From Kiritimatiellales bacterium (lineage in GTDB: Bacteria; Verrucomicrobiota; Kiritimatiellia; UBA8416; JAIOPI01), in NCBI GenBank assembly GCA_945949405.1, contig CAMFEP010000003.1:1-47841 (forward strand): a stretch of DNA of 47,841 nucleotides. The letters run 5' to 3'. A program made the translations under genes and the position numbers. A model generated the notes under the pieces. The model saw only the letters and a program-made list of their open reading frames with translations. It was not told the DNA's origin and made no database searches. Shown here piece by piece: positions 43,046 through 47,841 of this stretch. The stretch's first letter is position 1; every line of letters begins with the position of its first letter.

Positions 43046-44509
43046 ATGTCTCTTCTCCCCAGCCAGCCCCCGCCCGCTCCCGCGCACGACCCCGTCCCGG
43101 ATTCCAATTTTTTCGACTGCCGCCTCACGCGCGGCGAGGGATGGATTCTCGTGTATACCCTCATCAGCGCCATGGCCCTGCAATGCGAGCCCGTGCTGAA
43201 ATCGGTCTTCGCCTATCCCTTGATCATTGCGATGGCGATTCTGGGCTGGCTCTCGCCGTTTTCCGGCATGTTCTACATCGCCTGCGCCCAAAGCCTGCCC
43301 TTCCCGGAACACGCCCCCTTCAACCCCGCGCAGCTCGGCGTACTGACCTGGCTGGTCGTCGCGCTGCTGCGTTACCGAGGCCTGCGCTTCCACGGCATCA
43401 AACATCTCTTGGTCTATCTGCCATTCTTGCTGTGGATGGAATTACTCTGGGATGACCCCATCCCGGTGTTTTCGCTCAAAAGCGAGTACGCCAAGGCCAT
43501 CATGTATATGGTGATCGCCTGCCAGCTCATCAATGAATCGAAGGGGCGCCATCTGAAAAGCCTGATGGGCCTCTGCCTCGGAGCCTTGATGGTGACCAAC
43601 GCCTACTGGGGCGCGGCCCTGGGCCTGCCCATTCAACTTTCCGACTGGGGCGGCGCGCGCCAGGAATTTACCCGCCTGGGCGGTGCCCGCGCGGATTCGA
43701 TCATGGTTTGGCCGCCCACCCTCATGGGCGCCTTCGGCATCGTCGGCATCGCCTTCAGCGTCCTGACCCGTGCCCCCTCGCGCCAGACCTCCGTGCTCAA
43801 GTGGCTGGCCTGCGCCGTCTTCCTGCTGTCGCTGCCACCCCTGCTGGGAACAATGTCGAACGCTGCCTACCTCGGCTGGAGCCTGATGCTGGGATGGACC
43901 CTCTGGCTGATGCACATCCTGCATATTCGCGGCCGCCTGCCCATCCAGTTGGCCCGCAACGTCGTGGGCGCCTTGCTGATGTTCGCCTGCGCCATGGTCA
44001 TCTGCTACCAGACCGACACCCTGAACATCCGCTCGCGCATGCACGCCCTGAAAATCACCTATGCGGAGCAAAGCGAAGAATTCGGCCTCGCCGCATCCCG
44101 CTCACTCGACTGGCAATACTCAATCAAATCCATCGCCAGCCATCCGGTCACAGGCCGCGCCTTCGCCGAGGATACCGAGGAGGCGCCCCCAGGCTACCTC
44201 CCCTCCATGCCCGGCGAACACATGGGCAATTTTTTTTCCCACAATGTCTTTCTTGATATCGGCCGCCAGACCGGACTCCCCGGCGCCGCCATGCTGCTGA
44301 TCTTTTTCTTTTACCCGCTCGTGCGGCTCTGGCGCCGCCGCCAGTTCGATCGCTACATGGCCTTCATGCTCGCCCATTTCGCCCTGACCCTCTTCTGGAT
44401 GGTCCTCTCATTCCCCTTCTATAAAACCTTCTGGGCCTTCTGGATTCTGGCCTGCATCGCCGGCGATCCCATCCCACCCCCCGCCCGCACCCTCCGCGCT
44501 GCATCCTGA
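43046..44509 (+). CDS. Second Wzy-type O-antigen polymerase-like membrane protein
   Basis: 487 residues with about 10 membrane segments and a large periplasmic loop near the C-terminus. Typical features: LGTMSNAAYLGWSLMLGW, IASHPVTGRAFAEDTEEAPPGY, then MGNFFSHNVFLDIGRQTGLPGAAMLLIFFFYPLVRLW (the HN-x-FL-x5-GLPG type Wzy_C signature). It probably polymerises the repeat unit. The different protein at 33732 has the same general signature, so the division of labour is unknown. Tightly packed between glycosyltransferase genes. Confidence 0.78.
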   Translation: MSLLPSQPPPAPAHDPVPDSNFFDCRLTRGEGWILVYTLISAMALQCEPVLKSVFAYPLIIAMAILGWLSPFSGMFYIACAQSLPFPEHAPFNPAQLGVLTWLVVALLRYRGLRFHGIKHLLVYLPFLLWMELLWDDPIPVFSLKSEYAKAIMYMVIACQLINESKGRHLKSLMGLCLGALMVTNAYWGAALGLPIQLSDWGGARQEFTRLGGARADSIMVWPPTLMGAFGIVGIAFSVLTRAPSRQTSVLKWLACAVFLLSLPPLLGTMSNAAYLGWSLMLGWTLWLMHILHIRGRLPIQLARNVVGALLMFACAMVICYQTDTLNIRSRMHALKITYAEQSEEFGLAASRSLDWQYSIKSIASHPVTGRAFAEDTEEAPPGYLPSMPGEHMGNFFSHNVFLDIGRQTGLPGAAMLLIFFFYPLVRLWRRRQFDRYMAFMLAHFALTLFWMVLSFPFYKTFWAFWILACIAGDPIPPPARTLRAAS

Positions 44510-44511
44510 CC

Positions 44512-45711
44512 ATGCCTGCCATCGTTATTCTTTTTACGCGCTTCGGCCCCTACCACATGGCGCGCATCGCCGCCACTGCGCGCTTCGCCGCCGCCACGGG
44601 CGACGAAATCATCGGCATGGAAATCACCCGCACGGATCACGCCTACGCCTGGGGCCCCGTCGACGACACCCCCGCCTTCCGCCGCGTCACCCTTTTTCCC
44701 GACACCGGGTACGAATCGCTTTCGCCCGCGCAAATTACCGCCGCCCTGCAGCAGGCGCTCGACACCATCGCCCCCCGCGCCGTGGCCCTGCCCGGCTGGT
44801 CCTTCCCGGAATCCCTCGCCGGCCTCCGCTGGTGCCACCGCACGGGCGCCATCCCGATCCTGATGAGCGAAAGCGCGCGCGGCGACGCCTCACGCTCCAT
44901 CATGCGCGAATTCGTGAAGCGCTGCCTCGTCCGCCATTTCGCGGCCGCACTGGTTGGTGGAAGCCGGCACGCCGCCTACGCCGCCGCACTGGGCCTCGCC
45001 GCCTCTTCCATCCACCTCGGCTACGATGTCGTCGACAACGATTATTTTTCCGAGGGCGCAACCCAAGCCCGCGCCCAAGCCCCCGCCCTGCGCGCGCAAT
45101 ACCGCCTGCCGGAACGCTACATCCTCGCCTCCTGCCGCTTCATCCCTAAAAAAAATCTCGACCGCCTTCTCACCGCTTTTGCCGCCTTTCACGAAAAACC
45201 CGCCGCCGCCAACTGGCACCTCGTGCTCTGTGGTGATGGCGAACTGCGCCAATCTCTCGAACACCAGGCCGCCTCCCTCGGCATCGCCGCCTTCACGCAT
45301 TTCCCCGGCTTCACTTCCTATCGCGACTTGCCCATCTATTACGGCCTCGCCTCCCTCTTCGTCCACGCGAGCACCGTGGAGCAATGGGGCCTTGTGGTGA
45401 ACGAAGCCATGGCCGCCGCACTTCCCGTGCTCGTGTCGGAGCGCTGCGGCTGCGTGCCGGAATTGGTCCACAACGGAAAAAATGGATTCACCTTTAATCC
45501 GGAAAACATCGGGGACCTAACCGCACGCCTGACCCATATGACCACCTCGCCCGCCCATCTGTCCTCCATGGGCGCCGCCAGCCGCGACATCATCCGCCCC
45601 TGGTCCCCGGACCGCTTCGCCGCAGGCCTCATGGCCGCCCGCGACGCCGCCCGCCAAACCCCCGCCCGCCCCACCATCCTCGCCCGCACCGTGTTTTCCC
45701 TTGTGAAATAA
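44512..45711 (+). CDS. Glycosyltransferase, GT4 family
   Basis: 399 residues. N-terminal IVILFTRFGPYHMARIAATARFA, then the donor half LPERYILASCRFIPKKNLDRLLTAFAAF, HLVLCGDGELRQSLEHQAASLGI and VHASTVEQWGLVVNEAMAAALPVLVSERCGCVPELV. Starts 2 bp after the Wzy-like gene and ends 4 bp before the next glycosyltransferase. Substrate unknown. Confidence 0.85.
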   Translation: MPAIVILFTRFGPYHMARIAATARFAAATGDEIIGMEITRTDHAYAWGPVDDTPAFRRVTLFPDTGYESLSPAQITAALQQALDTIAPRAVALPGWSFPESLAGLRWCHRTGAIPILMSESARGDASRSIMREFVKRCLVRHFAAALVGGSRHAAYAAALGLAASSIHLGYDVVDNDYFSEGATQARAQAPALRAQYRLPERYILASCRFIPKKNLDRLLTAFAAFHEKPAAANWHLVLCGDGELRQSLEHQAASLGIAAFTHFPGFTSYRDLPIYYGLASLFVHASTVEQWGLVVNEAMAAALPVLVSERCGCVPELVHNGKNGFTFNPENIGDLTARLTHMTTSPAHLSSMGAASRDIIRPWSPDRFAAGLMAARDAARQTPARPTILARTVFSLVK

Positions 45712-45715
45712 CCAT

Positions 45716-46894
45716 ATGCACATCGCCACCATCACATCATCCATCTCTCGCAACGCCGGCGGACTCTTCCCCTTGATCCGCGGCCTCAACCATGCCCTGC
45801 TCTCACGCAACGTGCGCATCACCGTGCTCGGCCTCGAGGACGAGTTCACCGCCGCCGATGCGCCAGAATGGAAGCCCCTCGATCTGCGCACCTTCCCCGT
45901 ACACGGCCCGCGCGCCTTCGGTTACGCCCCCGACCTGCACCCCGCCCTCAACGCTCTCGCACCCGACCTCTCCCATGCCCACGGCCTGTGGATGTATCCC
46001 TCCGTCGTCAACAACGCCTGGGCCCAACGCACACGCCGCCCCTACCTGATTTCCCCGCAGGGCATGCTCGACCCCTGGGCCCTGCGCAACGCCGGCTGGA
46101 AAAAACGCATCGCCGGTGCCGCCTATGAAGACCGCCATCTGCGCAGCGCCGCCTGTCTCCACGCCGTCAGCGCCGCCGAAGCCGACGCCCTCCGCACCTA
46201 TGGTTTAAAAAATCCCATCTGCATCATCCCCAACGGCATCGATCTCCCACCACAAAATACCCCCACCCCCGCCGCCCCCTGGCCCGCCACATTTCAAAAC
46301 GGCCGCGCCGTGCTCCTCTTCCTCGGCCGCCTTCATCCGAAAAAAGGGCTCGTCCCCTTGCTGGATGCGTGGCACCAAATCATCCGCGACGATCCCCGCC
46401 ACGCGGATGCCTGGTGCCTCGCCATCGCCGGCTGGGATCAACTCAACCACCGCGCCGCCCTGGAACAACAAGCCACGCGCTTGAACCTCACCCGCCACAT
46501 CCATTTTTGCGGCCCGCTCCACGGCGACGCCAAAGATGCAGCCTTCCGCAACGCCTCGGCTTTCGTCCTGCCCTCGCACAGCGAAGGCATGCCCGCCGCC
46601 GTGCTGGAAGCCTGGTCCTACAACCTTCCCGTCATGATGACTCCCGCCTGCAATCTGCCCGAGGGATTTTCAGAACACGCCGCACTCTCCATCACGCCCG
46701 ACTCCACGGACATCGCGCGCGGCCTGTCTGAAGCATTCCGCCTCTCAACCGCCGACCGTGCCGCCATGGGCACCCGCGGCCGCACCCTCGTGGCCGATCG
46801 CTTCACGTGGGATTCGCTTGCCGCCCGCATGCACCGCGTTTATACATGGGCCGTGAACGGCGGAACCCCGCCCGCGGATGTTCGACTCAATTGA
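45716..46894 (+). CDS. Glycosyltransferase, GT4 family
   Basis: 392 residues. The N-terminal Rossmann half has HIATITSSISRNAGGLFPLIRGL and HAHGLWMYPSVVNNAWA. The donor half has AVLLFLGRLHPKKGLVPLLDAWHQI and FVLPSHSEGMPAAVLEAWSYNLPVMMTPACNLPEGF, the pattern of WcaI/WbaZ-like enzymes. It follows the previous gene by 4 bp. A GTAG-headed hairpin lies in the 73-bp gap to the acetyltransferase. Confidence 0.85.
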   Translation: MHIATITSSISRNAGGLFPLIRGLNHALLSRNVRITVLGLEDEFTAADAPEWKPLDLRTFPVHGPRAFGYAPDLHPALNALAPDLSHAHGLWMYPSVVNNAWAQRTRRPYLISPQGMLDPWALRNAGWKKRIAGAAYEDRHLRSAACLHAVSAAEADALRTYGLKNPICIIPNGIDLPPQNTPTPAAPWPATFQNGRAVLLFLGRLHPKKGLVPLLDAWHQIIRDDPRHADAWCLAIAGWDQLNHRAALEQQATRLNLTRHIHFCGPLHGDAKDAAFRNASAFVLPSHSEGMPAAVLEAWSYNLPVMMTPACNLPEGFSEHAALSITPDSTDIARGLSEAFRLSTADRAAMGTRGRTLVADRFTWDSLAARMHRVYTWAVNGGTPPADVRLN

Positions 46895-46910
46895 TCGTTA
46901 TTTATCCGAG

Positions 46911-46935
46911 GTAGGGACGGCGCTCCGCGCCGTCC
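46911..46935 (+). repeat. GTAG-headed REP-like hairpin
   Basis: GTAG-GGACGGCGC-TCC-GCGCCGTCC, a perfect 9-bp stem, followed by GTCCGGCC-type sequence. It lies between a glycosyltransferase and the acetyltransferase. Confidence 0.8.
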
Positions 46936-46967
46936 GTCCGGCCGTCCGTCCCTCATTAGGTGTATAC

Positions 46968-47531
46968 ATGCCTCAATCACCAGCACAGCCCCCCTACCGA
47001 AGCGAATTGAGCACCGCCAACCGCATCGCGCGCACCCTCTGGGCCCTCGTCCGTGCCCTCGCCTTCCGCCCCACTCCAACGCTTTTTTATCCCTGGCGCA
47101 ATCTGCTCCTGCGCCTCTTCGGTGCCCACATCGCCCGCGGCGCGCGCGTCTATCCCTCCTGCCGCATCTGGGCACCTTGGAACCTGCGCATGGCGGATCA
47201 CAGTTGCCTCGGCCCCTTCGTGGACTGCTACAACGTCGCCCCCATCTCTCTCGGCGCCCACGCCATCGTCAGCCAGTACAGCCACCTCTGCGCCGCCACG
47301 CACGACCCGGATGACCCTGCCTTCCCCCTGCGCACCGCGCCCATTGCCATCGGCGCCCAAGCCTGGGTCTGCACCGATGTCTTTGTCGGCCCCGGCGTCA
47401 CCATCGCCGATGGCTGCGTCGTCGGCGCGCGCTCCAGTGTCTTCCGCGACCTCCCCGCCTGGACCATCTGCCACGGCTCCCCCGCCCGCCCGGTGCGCGA
47501 ACGACGCCGGCAGCCGGCGAACGCCGCATGA
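46968..47531 (+). CDS. WcaF-like hexapeptide-repeat O-acetyltransferase
   Basis: 187 residues from the ATG at 46968; the track start lies in the repeat. Left-handed beta-helix hexapeptide repeats: IARGARVYPSCRIWAPWNLRMADHSCLG and PIAIGAQAWVCTDVFVGPGVTIADGCVVGARSSVF. The catalytic His lies in the loop LCAATHDPDDPAF, as in WcaF/LacA-type enzymes. The N-terminal YPWRNLLLRLFGAHI is typical of WcaF. It acetylates a sugar hydroxyl of the polysaccharide, using acetyl-CoA. ATGA overlap with the next gene. Confidence 0.88.
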   Translation: MPQSPAQPPYRSELSTANRIARTLWALVRALAFRPTPTLFYPWRNLLLRLFGAHIARGARVYPSCRIWAPWNLRMADHSCLGPFVDCYNVAPISLGAHAIVSQYSHLCAATHDPDDPAFPLRTAPIAIGAQAWVCTDVFVGPGVTIADGCVVGARSSVFRDLPAWTICHGSPARPVRERRRQPANAA

Positions 47532-47841
47532 ACCTGCTCCTCCTCAACCAGTTTTACGCGCCGGACCCCGCCCCCACCGGCCAGTTCCTGCGCGACCTCG
47601 CCCAAACCCTCGTGGCCCGCGGGCACCACGTCGCCGTGATTTGCTCCTCCCGCGCCTACGAAGGCAACACCCACTACGCGCCCCGCGAAACCCTTGACGG
47701 CGTCGACGTACACCGCGTGAAAAACTCGCACTGGGGCCGCGCCACCGCCACGGGTCGCATCCTGGATTACCTTTCTTTCTTCGCCGCCGCCTCCGCCCGC
47801 GCCAGATCCCTCCGCCCCCGCCCTGATTTCACCCTCTCCCT
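47528..47841 (+). CDS. Glycosyltransferase, GT4 (WcaI/WbuB-like), cut by window edge
   Basis: Only the first 104 residues are visible; the frame is open to the edge. The start MNLLLLNQFYAPDPAPTGQFLRDLAQTLVARGHHVAVICS matches the N-terminus of WcaI/WbuB-type glycosyltransferases, which often sit beside WcaF-like genes. The ATG overlaps the acetyltransferase stop codon. The donor-binding half is outside the window. Confidence 0.8.
   Translation, partial: MNLLLLNQFYAPDPAPTGQFLRDLAQTLVARGHHVAVICSSRAYEGNTHYAPRETLDGVDVHRVKNSHWGRATATGRILDYLSFFAAASARARSLRPRPDFTLS

Overview
The window is a GC-rich bacterial chromosome segment of about 48 kb. It has a heat-shock operon (dnaK-groES-groEL), a Holliday-junction repair operon (yebC-ruvC-ruvA-ruvB), a hflX-rsmI operon, one tRNA-His and a long exopolysaccharide/O-antigen type locus. 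A dnaK-groES-groEL cluster, DUF2961 and caspase-like secreted proteins, Lentisphaera/Verrucomicrobia-style secreted proteins and very many short hairpin repeats between genes suggest a member of the PVC superphylum (Verrucomicrobiota, Kiritimatiellota or Lentisphaerota). That placement is an inference from general familiarity, not a database result.

Layout. 1-3.3 kb: groEL (cut by the window edge), groES and dnaK on the minus strand. 3.6-7.1 kb: small accessory genes: a nucleoside deoxyribosyltransferase-like protein, a double zf-TFIIB protein, a caspase-like protein, a VapBC toxin-antitoxin pair and a DUF4160/DUF2442 pair. 7.4-10.6 kb: yebC-ruvC-ruvA-ruvB, with an inverted-repeat element in every spacer. 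11-14.2 kb: a fatty acid desaturase and an MscS channel on the plus strand. 14.2-19.5 kb: hflX, rsmI, a DUF2961 lipoprotein, a small Cys protein and msrB on the minus strand, then a secreted cupredoxin-like protein. 19.5-21.9 kb: a CPA2 cation/proton antiporter and tRNA-His on the minus strand.

22.1-27.7 kb leads into the polysaccharide locus. It holds a TPR protein fused to a PgaB-like module that has lost its catalytic residues, two small secreted proteins and an outer-membrane barrel protein. 27.9-47.8 kb is one continuous plus-strand polysaccharide locus: a Wza-type exporter, a giant Wzz/tyrosine-kinase protein with an added coiled coil and TPR tail, two Wzy-type polymerase/ligase proteins, a Wzx-type flippase, eight glycosyltransferases (the last cut by the edge) and a WcaF-like acetyltransferase. 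A near-consensus promoter precedes wza. The logic is a Wzx/Wzy pathway: glycosyltransferases build a lipid-linked repeat unit, Wzx flips it, Wzy joins units, Wzc sets length and Wza exports. No priming glycosyltransferase is visible, so the locus probably continues to the right or priming is encoded elsewhere.

The most unusual signals are: (1) about a dozen GTAG- or GGAG-headed hairpins that look like REP elements, several running into coding sequence; (2) a second repeat type with AACC/GGTT ends and roughly 10-bp periodic units, filling the spacers of housekeeping operons; (3) the Wzc-coiled-coil-TPR fusion; (4) the inactive-looking PgaB homologue. No CRISPR array, transposase or prophage gene was seen.
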